From NCBI GenBank assembly GCA_013398175.1, contig VZRZ01008247.1, forward strand, positions 19,299 through 83,298: a DNA stretch of 64,000 bases. Reading direction: 5' to 3'. The number at the start of each line of letters is the position of its first letter. The first letter of the stretch is position 1. Shown here piece by piece: positions 39,241 to 50,546 of this stretch. The translations under genes were made by a program, and so were the position numbers. The DNA comes from Climacteris rufus. Lineage: Eukaryota > Chordata > Aves > Passeriformes > Climacteridae. Below the pieces are notes generated by a model. That model ran no database searches, was not told where the DNA came from, and saw nothing but the letters and a program-made list of their open reading frames with translations.

Positions 39241-39801
39241 TGCTGTGGATAAAAACCGTGGGTTACGGGAAACCTTCAGCAGCAATCACATGACTTGAGA
39301 GAAGTGATTCAAGCCTCCCCCAGTACCCTCAGGTCGCAGCTGCCTTCTTCCCTGCTGGCATTTGCAGGAACTCACGCACGTGGTTTAATTGAGGGAGTAA
39401 AAGTGAAGAGACGAGGAAGGGTTCTTTTCCGCTTGAGTCCAGATGATTTTCTTACTGAAATCGCAGACAGGGAGTGGATAAAAGATCGGGAGGGCTGACA
39501 CAAGCCAAGCGATAAATCAGGGAAGCGAGGGGAAGGCAGTCGGGAGAGAGCCAACGGCTGCGGAGGACTGGAATGACTGACAGGGGTGTTGGCCAGCCAC
39601 GCAGCTGTCCGCACACAGCAGAGCAACCAATGGGCTGCCCTTTCGGGTGGGGACTGCCCCCTCGCCACAGCCAGAGTGCCCCTGCAGCCGCCCGGGGCGT
39701 GCCATCACCAGCTCTATCGGTGTAGAGGAGGGAGGGTCCAGCCCCTGCAGCGCCAGCATGGCAGGGCCAGGCCGTTGGCTACCCCCAGAGGCACTGCAAC
39801 A
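39241..39801. mobile_element. Solo LTR, family C, long copy (duplication ATAGCT)
   Basis: This 561-bp element begins TGCTGTGGATAAAAACC and ends CACTGCAACA, so it has TG...CA termini. It is flanked by perfect ATAGCT duplications at 39235-39240 and 39802-39807. A second copy of the same family lies at 61338-61706, colinear over the first 300 bp and at the last 45 bp; this copy has about 190 bp more in its GC-rich part (roughly 39560-39755). Six-base duplications point to an ERVK-class retrovirus. Orientation is uncertain: a plus-strand TATA-like GTGGATAAAAG near 39475 and a minus-strand ATTAAA can each be argued. No internal retroviral sequence is present. The 67-110-codon frames inside are by-products of LTR composition. 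Confidence 0.82.
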
Positions 39802-39807
39802 ATAGCT
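39802..39807. repeat. Target-site duplication, right copy (ATAGCT)
   Basis: Exact copy of 39235-39240, immediately after the terminal CA of the LTR. Confidence 0.8.
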
Positions 39808-40219
39808 GTTGAAAGAATTTGGCTTTTTGACTATCAGCAGTGCTTTCATATGTGAAAATTATTTTTTTAATAGTGCTAATCCCATCTCCTGGGTAATACA
39901 ACCTCACAAAGATTTTTTGGTCATTCAGAAACCTTGTGAAACAAGCTAAATTTGTTTTGTGATAGTTATTCAAAGACATTTGGTCAATTAAATATCTGTT
40001 CAAAGAATCATATGTAACACACATTGTCAAAAGACTTTTTGCATTGTAGAAACAATGCCACTTTGTTCATAAAGGGAACATTATCTTTTTTCTGATTTTT
40101 TTTTTTTTGTTTTTTAGCTTTTTGGACTGAAGTGATGCACTGAAAAGTCATAATTACAGCTTGAGTGCACTGTAATGCACATGTGATGCACTTAGGAACC
40201 GCTCTGCCCACTTCTAAAG

Positions 40220-40292
40220 GTATGTATGTATATATGTGTATATACAATACATACATATATGCATACAAAATATGTATATAAATATATATACA
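40220..40292. repeat. TATG/TATA-rich simple-sequence repeat
   Basis: Imperfect alternation of TATG, TATA and CATA units over about 70 bp, typical of a degenerate microsatellite. It is likely length-polymorphic. Confidence 0.8.
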
Positions 40293-41589
40293 AAGAGAGA
40301 AACCATTTACTGTGTAATTCTATGAGGAAATGCTTTATTTGTAAGTATACATGCAGGTAAATTGTCAAATTGTTAACAAGGAAGTCTATACCACTTTAAG
40401 ATAACTTAGGTCCTCTAATTTTGGAGAAGATGGCGATTTCCATGGGGTTTTTTGGCAGTGAAATCTGTCCTACATCTTCCAGTGATTTAGGTGTTTATTA
40501 AAATGCACATCAAGGACTGGTGTTATCTGATTACTGGACACTTGGTTCCTTGAATACCATTTAAATAGGGAGAATCAAAATATGAACATTTGTTTAGGAA
40601 AAACTAAGGGTGTTTAATTAAAAAAAAAAGGGCAAAATCCAAGAAATGTGTTGTGTCAGATGAATACTTTATGAAATGCTCAAGACTAGGTATAAGAAGG
40701 GAGAATGCAAATGTGAGAGGGCAGACAGACAATAGTAACAAAAGTGACACTTCTATTTTGAGCATATTTAAGCCTTGTTCATATTTTTAACTAAAGGATC
40801 TATATATCAGGAGGGACTACCAAGTGGTTTTGTGGTGTTTCAATGCACAAATAAGCATGACTTTGCTCCTTCATTTCTTAATTTGGGCTAATCAATCGCC
40901 TTCTGTCAAAACTGATTGCAATTGAAAAGTGAAATTTTGACTAAAGGAACAATTTCATGCCTATTGTCTTCTGTCCTTGGAAATGTTCAGAATGGAACAA
41001 CAATGTTTAATGGAACAACTAAAGTGATGAAAATTGGCTTCATCTCCCAAGGATATATTCCACTACATTTTATCTTGTTACTGAGGAATGCATATTGAGA
41101 GATGTAATTGAGCTTAGAGGGGCATATGAATCACAGAATCCATTCTGAATAAATATTATTATTTTACTTATGGGTTTGTTTTAGTTTGATTTAGTTTTTA
41201 TTAGTTTTTATTTTCACTCAGCTTTCCTAAACAATAAGCTCATTCTCTGTGGTCAGAATGCAAATTCAGTGTTAAAAAAAAGGCAGATATTTTGGAAACG
41301 TTTATACTTCAAACATATAAAATTACTTCTAGTCATCTATCTGAAATAACACAACATAGAAAGCCTTAGGAAGCTAAATTTGTAAATTACCAGCAGTTTG
41401 AATCCATAGGCCTTATTTTTCAGGCTCCAAGGCCTCTAATCTTTTACCTTGGCTCCTTTTTTATTCTGTTCTTTTTTTTTTTTTTTTCACAAGTTATTTG
41501 AATATATAATCATCTTAATTATTTTTAAGGTCTGGTATTTTTAAAGGCCACTATTTTTTTCTGAAGCTAGGGATTATATCTTAAAAATA

Positions 41590-41960
41590 TGGTTCTAGTA
41601 GAAAATCTAGTCGCTGTTTGTGTTGTCATTGCTCATGTGATTACAGCTGGACTTGTGGGCATGTTTAAATGTGATCCTGAACACTTAACATAGTGAATCA
41701 GTGGGCTTGGTATATGAGCAGCTGACACAGACAAGCACAATTTTCTGTCAGGCGTATTGACATCAATGTTCTTAATTAATGCAATTTTTAGCAGTGGACA
41801 AGTCCATTGGGGATTTTCAACAGTATGAGATCTGTACTCTTAATTCCTAATCACAACTGCATTCTCCCCTGTTTGATGACAGATTGTCAAATGAGCAGGT
41901 GCAAAGAAGCAAAAATAGATTATATGCTCTGTGTTTGTAAATGAGTGGATGTGTTTCCTC
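41590..41960. promoter_or_regulatory. Candidate conserved non-coding element (TALE/homeodomain-like motifs)
   Basis: This repeat-free block contains GTGATTACAGC, TTAATTAATGCAA, an inverted repeat TGACA-GAT-TGTCA at 41877-41889 (TALE-homeodomain MEIS/TGIF-type half-sites) and an E-box CAGGTG shortly after. The density of developmental transcription-factor cores is higher than in neighbouring DNA. Whether it is conserved or active cannot be decided from one sequence. Confidence 0.25.
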
Positions 41961-44900
41961 CTTGTTTTGACTGATGAAAGCTTTATTCCAGGAAAGGTTA
42001 TTCTCTATTTGTTATTTATACCTTGGATGATCAGCATAGCCTAGAAAATGCTTTTCCAAATGAGCTTTCTCTGCTACCAGAGCCGGTATGAATGAACTGT
42101 CAGGCTTTGAAAAAAAAGCAAAAGGGAGAGATAAGTGTCCAGCACAGATGTTCTCATCAGTGTGTATTCAACCAGGAACGACCCCATTCTTCACAAGTAC
42201 ACCCTCACAGGACAGAGATGAAATCATAGGTTTCTGCTCTATGTTTCACACCTCAGTTTAAGCTTGGAATCTGTATGCGACTATGGTCTATGTGTAGATT
42301 CAGAAGTTTACACCAACCCATGTCAGCTTTGCTGGAATGAGAAACCTCCTAAAACACACACAAAAAAGTAGGTCCACTGTTTGTGTTATTGTGTAGAAGT
42401 AAATTAAAATGTAGGACTCTGAAAACGATTTTTTTTTTTTTCTGAAGCTGAAGAGAGGTTTTTTTATAATTATTCACCATTTCTATAATTGGCCATTTTG
42501 GTTTCTTTCTGAACTCTAAGTGTTCAGTCAATGACTGCAGCAAAAACACTTAATTTTGAAACTCAATAATACCACAGAATTTAAAAACATTTTTGATACT
42601 GTAGTAGATTTACATTTTATGGGTTTTATGAGAGGAAACTGCTACTTTTTTTATAGACCAAAAAAGCAAATTTGTTCAAGGTGTTGCCAGCTTATTTTGC
42701 AGCCCTTTCGAGCTTGCCTGGGCAAAACATATCTTCTCTTTTCAGCTTCAAGCAATAATTGTCAAAAGCTGTGCTACAGTTAAACTTCCTCATCAGTCAT
42801 TTCTGCTGTTTCTTTTCATCTCTGGGTCATCTCTTTCTTCAACCTGTTCACTCTTATTTTTTTCATAGTCTACTATGTCCAGTATTTTCAACACTAGTGG
42901 CCAGGATTCTTTCCAATACCAGGCAGAACTGGAAGGGTTTGGGGCAGCTGCAGGACTGCCAAAGGATGGCAATGGCCCCCACTGTATGACAGAACATGGT
43001 GCCTTGCTCAAACACAGCAAAGGGCAGCAGCTACCAGGGGAGGTGACAGAGGGTGATGCAAACCAAAGGAAATAAAGCCAGAGACATGTTCTTGGAAAGA
43101 TGTCTCTCGGGGACTGGTAGCCCTATGCAGCCCATGCCAGGGCAGGGACAGCCCTGATACCTGCTACCCTGATACCTACCTCCTGTAGCATTATTTTATT
43201 TATTTTTGCTTGCAAAGTTTTGAATTCTAGATCACTCTGGCAGACATGAACTCTGAAATGTCCTTTCCATTAACTGCTTTGTAAGTTGCCTACTAACCAT
43301 AGTTCCCATCTTACATCACAATCATTTTTAAAAGAGGTGGGAACAGTGCACTTTACACATGGCAGAAGAGCATTGATATAATGAGATCAGTCTTTGCAGA
43401 ATGTTGTGAAGCATTTTTTTAGTATAAATTTTAACTTAAGCATAAGAAAAGAAGGAAATAAACCCATGCATTTATGTATCTCCTAATATAAATCTCATTC
43501 AAACTTAGCCATTTTTGGAGTGGTCAAGATGTCTTAGATTTCCTTAAGCCTTCTGCTAAGCAGTGGAGCATTGCTGTTGCCTCACTAGTCCTCTGTTAAC
43601 TTTGTATGAGTAGCAAATCTGGTATTTAATACCAAAACCAGTCCCTGCAAATACAGGACATTAACTGTATATGCTTCTTATAGATAATGGAAGGTTTCCA
43701 ATTAATTAACTTATGTCTCCATCATGACATTTTAGGGTTTATTCCCCTCCCATTCTCCTATGGCACTTTCTTGGTCAGATCTAGCATCAATTCACAGCAT
43801 TCTTTTACTCCTCCATCATTCACTCTCAAAACTTACAAGTAGCAAGAGACATGCATGCTTTTCTCCAGAGTGGAAGGAATAAAAGCAACACGTCTTTTTT
43901 GGAAAAGAAGGATGTTTGCTTGAGGTCCTTACCTCAGCTTCATATTTTGACTATAATAACTTCTTTTTTCTCAAGATATATTTTCACTCATATGTGTTCA
44001 GTGAGTCAGTTCAAAGGATTGTTGTGTCATTGAGGTGCAAGAGCATATATGAAGAGGAACAAGCTCCAAATTCCTGTTACTGCTGCTAGACACCCTGTAT
44101 CATGGGGCTGCCACCTTGTTGTATAATTGTTTTCTTTTAACTGCTGTTCATCTCTACGTGCAATAGCAGAACAAAGTGTCTGAAGAAAAGCTATAGAAAA
44201 TAGTAGTTCTGTTTAGAGGTATTGTAGTTCAAGTGTAGTTTGATGAAAATATGAAATCTCAGATATTTGATCTTGTGCTGTATCATATAGCCACTCTTGA
44301 AGGACCCTTCTGTGTTCTGCTTTTGGCTTTATCTAGAGTATCAGTTGTTCAGATGCTCACTTTCAAGTCAGGTGCTTGAGGTGGTGTTTCCCTTTCTGGT
44401 TTGTCACCTCAAACAGCTGAAGACTCATGTTGTGAAGACACTGTTTTTCCAGCAGGAACACTCTGGCACTCTGGAATTTCCATTTATGTCCAGCTGGCTG
44501 CCTTACCAGCTGTAGTTTGATAGTTACTGCAATTAATTTACACATAAAATAAAAGCTTCACTGTGCACTGCTGGGACAATTTACACCTAGCTGGCAGAAC
44601 AATCACCTTTGTAATTACAATGCTATTCCCACACTGCCATGTCTGACCTTGCTGATAAATCTGAGTCAGACAAGTGCACAGTAACCTCTAAATCACAAGC
44701 TGTCACCATTCTCAAACTGAAATCAGAATTGAAACCTTCATTTATTTGGAAAGGAAAATTCTTCTTTTTAATTACTCAAATGTAGCTTTTGGTCAGAGAG
44801 AAAATAATAAAATGGTGAAAATTCAAAGAGACCTTCAAAGACATTTTCCTGTGAAAAAAACGCATTATTTTGTTGTCTCCTAAGTATAAGTATTGGTTTA

Positions 44901-45805
44901 GCCAATGACAGGTTTATAACTAATGGCTTGAGCCTGAATGCAGATGGACATGCCTATAAACTACCATCTACATGCTCATATTTAAAACAGTTTAACTTGC
45001 TTTTCTGAGGTGTGTATCTCCTGGATTTGGAAGGGAAAAGTGCTGGATGTGATCACCTGGTGTCCTATAATATAGTTAGCTCAGATTCAAAAGGAAATTT
45101 CTGTGCCCTGACAGAAACCTTGGAGGCATAAATTGTTCCAGTATCAATTTGACAGGGCTGAAAAAGGAGTTAAGTCTAACCAACTAGACCTAGATTTTCT
45201 TAGGTTCCAGGCTCTTTGAGAAAAAAGTCCTTCCAATAGTTATTTCAGTGTTACATAGCAGATGATCTGACCTTCACAGGGGTTTCTAGATCACTTATAA
45301 GACTTTAAAAGTAAAGAAATCACTATATAAAGATGCACAATTCTACTCTCAGAATCAAAAGTCTGGAAAAGTGCTTGCCTGGATTTTATATACTGGGAGT
45401 CATTGCTTTGTTATGTAGAATCTTTAATAGCTGACTTCAAAACTAAAGATCTGAACTGATGCAAATTATGAACAGAGTGGAAAAACTACCCAAAAATGCA
45501 CAAAAAGACTACAAAAATCTTGCATTCGCTAAAGCATGATAATTTAAAATAACATTAAGCATTCAACATGTTTCTGTTGGGAAATTATCCCAATTTATCT
45601 CAATACACTTCTGAAATAAATTTTACTTTTAAAATCATAAAGTATGAGGAAGGAGACTACTTTTGTTATAAGACCACAATATTCTGAGAATGCTACAAGA
45701 CAAAAAATGTCTGCTTTTAATTTTCGACCCACTTTTCATTTCAAGTGTAGTATCATAATTATAAAATGACTTCACAGCAAATTTAACTGTGAAGTCAAAT
45801 TTAAA

Positions 45806-45810
45806 TTATC
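45806..45810. repeat. Target-site duplication, left copy (TTATC)
   Basis: The pentamer directly precedes the LTR start at 45811 and is repeated at 47576-47580. Five-base duplications are typical of the ERVL class. Confidence 0.8.
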
Positions 45811-46050
45811 TGTCGTGGTTTAGCTCTGGCCAAACGCCAAAGCCCCATGAAAGCCGCTCCCCCCCCTCTGCTACAGCCAGACAGGGGAACGGAATTGTTA
45901 CCAGGCTGAGATACGGGTACTAAGAGAGAAGAAAACCCTCTAATTAAAGCAGGCTAAAACAGGCTCAAATCTTAAAGAGATAAAGTGAATTTATTATAGA
46001 GTTAAAGGAGCAAGCAAAACCATTTCTCCTAAAACACTCTCTTCCCCACC

Positions 46051-46263
46051 NNNNNNNNNNNNNNNNNNNNNNNNNNNNNNNNNNNNNNNNNNNNNNNNNN
46101 NNNNNNNNNNNNNNNNNNNNNNNNNNNNNNNNNNNNNNNNNNNNNNNNNNNNNNNNNNNNNNNNNNNNNNNNNNNNNNNNNNNNNNNNNNNNNNNNNNNN
46201 NNNNNNNNNNNNNNNNNNNNNNNNNNNNNNNNNNNNNNNNNNNNNNNNNNNNNNNNNNNNNNN
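46051..46263. other. Assembly gap (213 N)
   Basis: A run of 213 undetermined bases lies inside the ERVL-type LTR. Both edges are LTR sequence, so the hidden bases are probably more of the same LTR. This family has a GC-rich centre that often fails to assemble. The true length is unknown. Confidence 0.98.
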
Positions 46264-46665
46264 AAAATATTTGGAGGGGAGGCAGTTTTATCTTTTTCCC
46301 TTTTCGCCAGGACTGTGGCAATTTTTGCAGAAGTTATGTTTTCTCTCTTGGCAGACAGCCCGCCCGGACACTGCTACTGTTCTATCGTTCTCTCAAGGCC
46401 GAGCTGGTCCATCTTAGGGTGGAAACAAAACACGGTTTTTTAACTCAATTGACTCCCTTCAGTTCCCAGGAGCGAAGGCCTCGTTTTCCATGTCAATTCC
46501 CACCAGACCACAGTCCCTCCTGTAGGAATTCATCCCCTCCTGCCTGGTCAAAGGGTGGATCTTGGCTCCTTCATGGACCCTCAGGGTGCAGGGAAACGGT
46601 GCGGTGGTACAGTTCTTACCACACAGGCTGCGAAGATGTCTCAGCTACGATGTTTAAAGGACCGA

Positions 46666-47248
46666 TGTAGCAGCGCGCTTGGCAGAAGCTGCTGCTTTTG
46701 AGCTTCAGGTTTTGGTGGGAAGAAAGCCAAGGCAAAGCCCTCGGCCTTCTTCCCATATCTGAACAGCCTGAGCTGTGGTAAAACCCCATATTTCCCTTGT
46801 GTTACCTGTACCCATATCTCTGATGCCGTATATGGCTATGTCCTGGAAAGCTCTTCTCCACTGGGCACTTTGGACTATGCCGTTCCCCATTGGGTGTTTC
46901 CTGATCCCGTCTCCCTTTAAAAGAGCCCTGAAGTGCTTCCTCCTGGCTCTTTCTTCTGGGTTACTCAGCCATCTGGATAACTCTGGACCCTCAGAAACGC
47001 AACACTGGATTCAAAATAAACGGCTGCTACCCTGGGAAAGAGTCCTCTGTCTAAGCCTTTTGTTCTCATCTGCACTACCACACCATGCCTGGGGAACTTT
47101 CATCCTAGAGGAGCCAGCAGAAACAGGTTATCTGCGGTAGCTAGGACTCTGTCCTTTGGGAGAGTTATACAACTCATCCCGACAGGGATCCCACACGCAT
47201 AAAAGTGCTGTCACTACCTCGAAAGCATTCCGGGCATTAGCGCTTTTA
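46666..47248 (+). mobile_element. Solo LTR, family A, plus copy, nested in the ERVL LTR
   Basis: The 583-bp LTR begins TGTAGCAGCGCGC and ends TAGCGCTTTTA. It matches the minus-strand element at 49879-50821 along its whole length apart from that copy's inner insertion. TTTAAAA at 46916-46922 followed by AATAAA at 47015-47020 gives a plausible TATA-R-polyA layout in the plus direction. The flanking hexamers are GACCGA (46660-46665) and GACCTC (47249-47254), agreeing at four of six bases, so the duplication is decayed or the boundary slightly off. It splits the ERVL LTR and so is the younger insertion. The six-base footprint of its sister copy suggests ERVK class. Confidence 0.82.
47015..47020 (+). 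promoter_or_regulatory. LTR A polyadenylation signal (AATAAA)
   Basis: AATAAA lies about 95 bp after the TATA-like TTTAAAA of the plus copy of LTR A, where a retroviral R/U5 boundary signal is expected. The corresponding site in the minus copy near 50108-50113 reads AAAAAA in sense, so the signal is lost there. Confidence 0.55.
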
Positions 47249-47575
47249 GACCTCCTCCTCCTCCCTTCTTCTTCTTGGCTGACTTTGCCGGTGTCCATAT
47301 CTGTTGTTTCTTTTACATGCTGTACTCTTTCTTCCCTGCCTACAACTACACGGTGTGTGCCTGTGTACTCCCATGTTTGCTTTTTAGATATGTTGTCACA
47401 GAGGCATTACCTTCCTTCCTAATTGGCCCAGCTGTGGCTAACAGCACATCCATCTTCAGAAGCTATCAGAGATAGGCCCTGGCTGGACAGCTGTGGAAGC
47501 TTCTGTCAGTTTTCACAGGAGACATCTATTGGCCCCTACCACACCCAAAAAGCCAGATGCCCTCAAACTACCACA

Positions 47576-47580
47576 TTATC
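47576..47580. repeat. Target-site duplication, right copy (TTATC)
   Basis: Exact repeat of 45806-45810 directly after the terminal CCACA of the ERVL LTR. Confidence 0.8.
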
Positions 47581-49538
47581 ATAAATTCAATTTTTCATCA
47601 AAACAATTCAAAGTATTTCCCAGTTCTAATAATATTCTTGAGCCTTGATAATACTATTTCCTTCTTTCATCTTGTGGATGAATAAATTAACTTCATATAA
47701 AAGTTTACGTTTTAAAATATGTGCTAGAGATAACTGAGGTAAGAAGAAATATGATGTAAGGAAAGCTTTGTAATCCAAGAACAGTGAGGTTTGAAATGAT
47801 GAAGGTAAAACAGAGATACCGTGTCATTGAAGAGGGTTTTCTTTTGCCATCTTGGTCACCAATCCTTCAGTTAGGAAGACAAGAAGTGGCTGTGAAATAG
47901 TACATATTTTTATCCTGAGTATTTGTTCATTTAAAGTGTTATTTTAGCAGATACAGGATAGAAGTTGGTTTAGAATTATTTCTTATAACTAAGGCAGTGA
48001 AAAAAGGCTGAACAAAAGTGGAAGAGAAGTAAATATGGAATAAAAAATACAATAACTTACCCAAAATTAGTTGGTGGTGAGACTTGAAAATTTTCAGGAT
48101 GCTTCCAGAGACCTTTTTTTTTTCTTTTCAGGTATATGAATTCTGATTATCTCATTCTGACCCAGAATTCAGAAGAGGAGATAATTGGTTCCAGAGGCAA
48201 GTTCAGTGTCTTCTATCTGTTATGACCTCAGGAGCTTCATGTGGTTCATTTATAATGTGAACATTTCTCTGGAGAAAGGTTAGCCTGTCCTTCGTGATTC
48301 ACCAAGTGCATATATGCATATTGCCTATGTGTGATAATACCAAGAAGAATATGCAGAAATTATGTAAAACAAACAGGAAAAGAGTTTAGCTGGTAGGATT
48401 CATATCAGGTACTAAAATTATAAGGCTCGAAGAGATCCTGACATTCTTACTGATGAGTTGTTGTGGACATGTACCACACTGCATCAATCAGTTTTTTTCA
48501 TTTCTTCTTAACCCTTTTTACCAATTCCAGGTACCTGAACTTTGCATGTTGAGACATGGCTAAATGAAATAATTTTGCTGAAAGTGCTCTATGCAGTGCT
48601 AAAATGCTAACAAATCAGCATTTCTGTTGATTTTATAAAAGCATAATAACTTAATGGAGCATTTTCATTTTACTGGTGCTCTGATACCCTTTACTGGACT
48701 CCTAAACAACAGGCTTGAAACTGACCTTGGTATATAATGTGGGCATAATGATAGATTACATATCACAGTATATAGCATACATCACAGTAATGTGCAATTT
48801 ATTTGAGGAAGAACATTTCATATAAAAATTTAGATGTGTGTGCTATGTACACATTTATGTATTTCACCTCAACATTGTAGAAGCATAGATCTTCCAATGT
48901 TTTTGTTAATTTTTTGCATTTCATTCTCATCAGGTTCCTTCTCTGAGACCTATCCCTTAATATGATATATTTGAGATTGTGTTGTTGTTTTTTTTTTCCT
49001 TCAGATTCTTTCTCCTGAGCACCTTGTTTATTTTTCTAGGCACCTTGTTAATTTTTCTTCTAAATCATCATTTTGATATTTCTTTTTCCTTCACCTATTG
49101 TCTCTCTGTTCCTTTCTTTATAGTGTACAGACTTCCACACCTATTGATTGGTCCAAATGGAGCAAAGAGCACAGAGATTTCAGTAATGTAGCTACCAATT
49201 ATCCACTGGATGGTGCAAAGACATATTTCATAGTGAAGAGAGGTTTGTTTCCTATATAATTTTGTTCAAGTATTTTTGATCTAAATAAAACCCGTAAGTG
49301 ATGGCTTTCTGATCAACTTGTGCCATTAAACTCGAGGCAAGAGCTTTTATTGAAATCTGATAAGCTGCTCCTGACTACACCTTGAATGTGAGGAGAAAGG
49401 AATATTAATTCTTCCACACAAATGGCGAAGGAATCGTCTGGCCCACATCATGCTCCCAGTGAGATGTACAGAGTCTAAATGTGATCGTGCTCAGACACAT
49501 GCACAGTTGTAACAATATAGATACATATAAACTAACAG
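47581..49538. other. AT-rich non-coding spacer between the two transposon nests
   Basis: No gene or firm repeat is seen. A pyrimidine-rich stretch at 48979-49140 precedes a short segment (49140-49185) that faintly resembles the GGCCCAGC-type LTR block at 47414, too weakly to call. Confidence 0.5.
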
Positions 49539-49878
49539 TGCAAGGTCCTACACTTGGGTCAGGGTTGGGGGATGAAGGGGGTGGGAGCAGGTCTGGGGAG
49601 AAGAACTTAGGGTTACTGGTGGATGAAAAGCTGGACAATGAATGAGCAATGCACATTCACAGCCCAGAAAGACATTTGTGTGTGTCCTGGTCTGCATCCA
49701 AAGCAGTATGGGCAGCATGGTGAGGGAGGGGATTCTGCACCTCTGCTTTGCTGTCCTGAGACCCTACCTAGAGTGCTGCATCCAGCTCCGAGGTTCTCAG
49801 TGTAACAAGGACATGGACCTGCTGGAGCGAGTCTAGAGGATGTCCATGAAGATCCTCAGAGGTCTGGAGCACTTCTCT
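49539..49878 (+). mobile_element. CR1 LINE, 5' part of a split copy
   Basis: The plus strand matches the end of the CR1 second reading frame: GCAAGGTCCTACACTTGGGT, GATGAAAAGCTGGACAATGA, AGCCCAGAAAGACATTTGTG, CCTACCTAGAGTGCTGCATC, AACAAGGACATGGACCTGCT and GAGCGAGTCTAGAGGATGTC. It is interrupted after GGAGCACTTCTCT and resumes at 50822. In CR1 this spot reads straight on into GGAGACAGGCTGAGAGAGCT, so the two parts are one copy split by a later LTR insertion. The last six bases (TTCTCT, 49873-49878) are the left target duplication. Confidence 0.88.
49873..49878. repeat. Target-site duplication of LTR A, left copy (TTCTCT)
   Basis: The hexamer lies inside CR1 just before the LTR and is repeated at 50822-50827. 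Confidence 0.85.
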
Positions 49879-50194
49879 TAAAAGCACTCATGCCTGGAAT
49901 GCTCTCCAGGTAGCGACAGCGCTTTTATGTGTGCGTGATCGCTGCCGGGATGAGTTGTATAACTCTCCCAAAGGACAGAGTCCTAGCTACCACAGATAAC
50001 CTGTTTCTGCTGGCTCCTCTAGGACGAGAGTTTCCCCAGGGGTGGTGTGATAGCACCAACGAGAATAAAAGACTTAGACAGAGGGCTCTTCCTTGGAATA
50101 ACAGCCGTTTTTTGTGAATCCAGTGTTGCGTTTCTGAGGGTCCAGAGTTATCCAGATGGCTGAGTAACCCAGAAGAAAGAGCCAGGAGGAAGCC

Positions 50195-50200
50195 CTGCAG
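50195..50200. repeat. Target-site duplication of LTR B, left copy (CTGCAG)
   Basis: The hexamer lies in LTR A just before LTR B and is repeated exactly at 50548-50553. The uninterrupted plus copy of LTR A has a single related hexamer, CTGAAG, at this site. Confidence 0.85.
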
Positions 50201-50411
50201 TGTTGTCTATTTTTCACTGTAAAATAGCTAGTTTTCTCTGTTAGACAGTCTCAAGGACGATTTCTGTAAACATAGCTATGTTGTTGTAAAAATTATCTTT
50301 TTACATTTCTTTCCCATGGACACAGATCCTTTTGACGGACACTTCTTTTAACCAATATAGTTAGAGACGGAAGTGTTAACTTTCTCCAATGATCTGTGAT
50401 TTCTAAAAGTG

Positions 50412-50419
50412 TATATAAG
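50412..50419 (+). promoter_or_regulatory. TATA box of LTR B (TATATAAG)
   Basis: A canonical TATA sequence lies about 210 bp into the LTR, with the downstream 130 bp as presumed R-U5. It is the best-looking core promoter in the nest, but whether it is active cannot be told from sequence. Confidence 0.5.
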
Positions 50420-50507
50420 AATTAAACGAAAGGGGTTTCCCCCCCTTTCTGCCCTTGCTCTGAACGCAGCTCGAACTCCGGCTCTCATTAATTCTGCGTC
50501 TCGACTG

Positions 50508-50546
50508 ATTACCGGGATAAGCTGTAATAACAGGCATCCCGGTAAT
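50508..50546 (+). repeat. Hairpin at the 3' end of LTR B
   Basis: ATTACCGGGAT (50508-50518) and ATCCCGGTAAT (50536-50546) are exact reverse complements of 11 bp. Inside the 17-nt loop, CTGT and ACAG pair across AATA. The structure ends one base before the LTR terminus. It could fold in RNA as a terminal stem-loop of the U5 region or mark the element end. Confidence 0.85.

Larger units (their letters stand above)
39808..45805. other. AT-rich non-coding DNA, no gene recognised
   Basis: No gene or classified transposon is recognised in 6 kb. Listed separately are a TATG/TATA simple-sequence stretch (40220-40292) and a regulatory-looking block (41590-41960). A GC-richer patch at 42880-43190 carries overlapping 66-76-codon frames and may be old repeat DNA. 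Poly-T lies at about 41471-41487. Confidence 0.55.
45811..47575 (-). mobile_element. ERVL-type solo LTR, interrupted by an assembly gap and a nested LTR
   Basis: The element runs from TGTCGTGGTTTAGC at 45811 to CAAACTACCACA at 47575. It has near-complementary termini and a perfect 5-bp duplication TTATC on each side. Without the nested LTR A (46666-47248) it would be about 1.18 kb, of which 213 bp are unknown. I recognise the family from its TGTCRTGG start and from the block at about 47400-47470 (GGCCCAGC...TCCATCTT), shared with the fragment at 2880-3062. On the minus strand it has a TATA-like ATATCTAAAA near 47388-47379 and a polyadenylation signal AATAAA at 45995-45990, so the retroviral sense is probably minus. 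No gag, pol or env sequence is visible. The open frames across it, including one through the gap, are not genes. Confidence 0.8.

Noticed and set aside
45965..46321. 118-codon minus-strand frame
   Set aside because: Most of it is the 213-N gap; the ends are LTR sequence.
48979..49191. Another copy of the LTR end seen at 2.9 kb and 47.4 kb
   Set aside because: Only a short stretch (49140-49185) resembles the block, at a level I cannot distinguish from chance.
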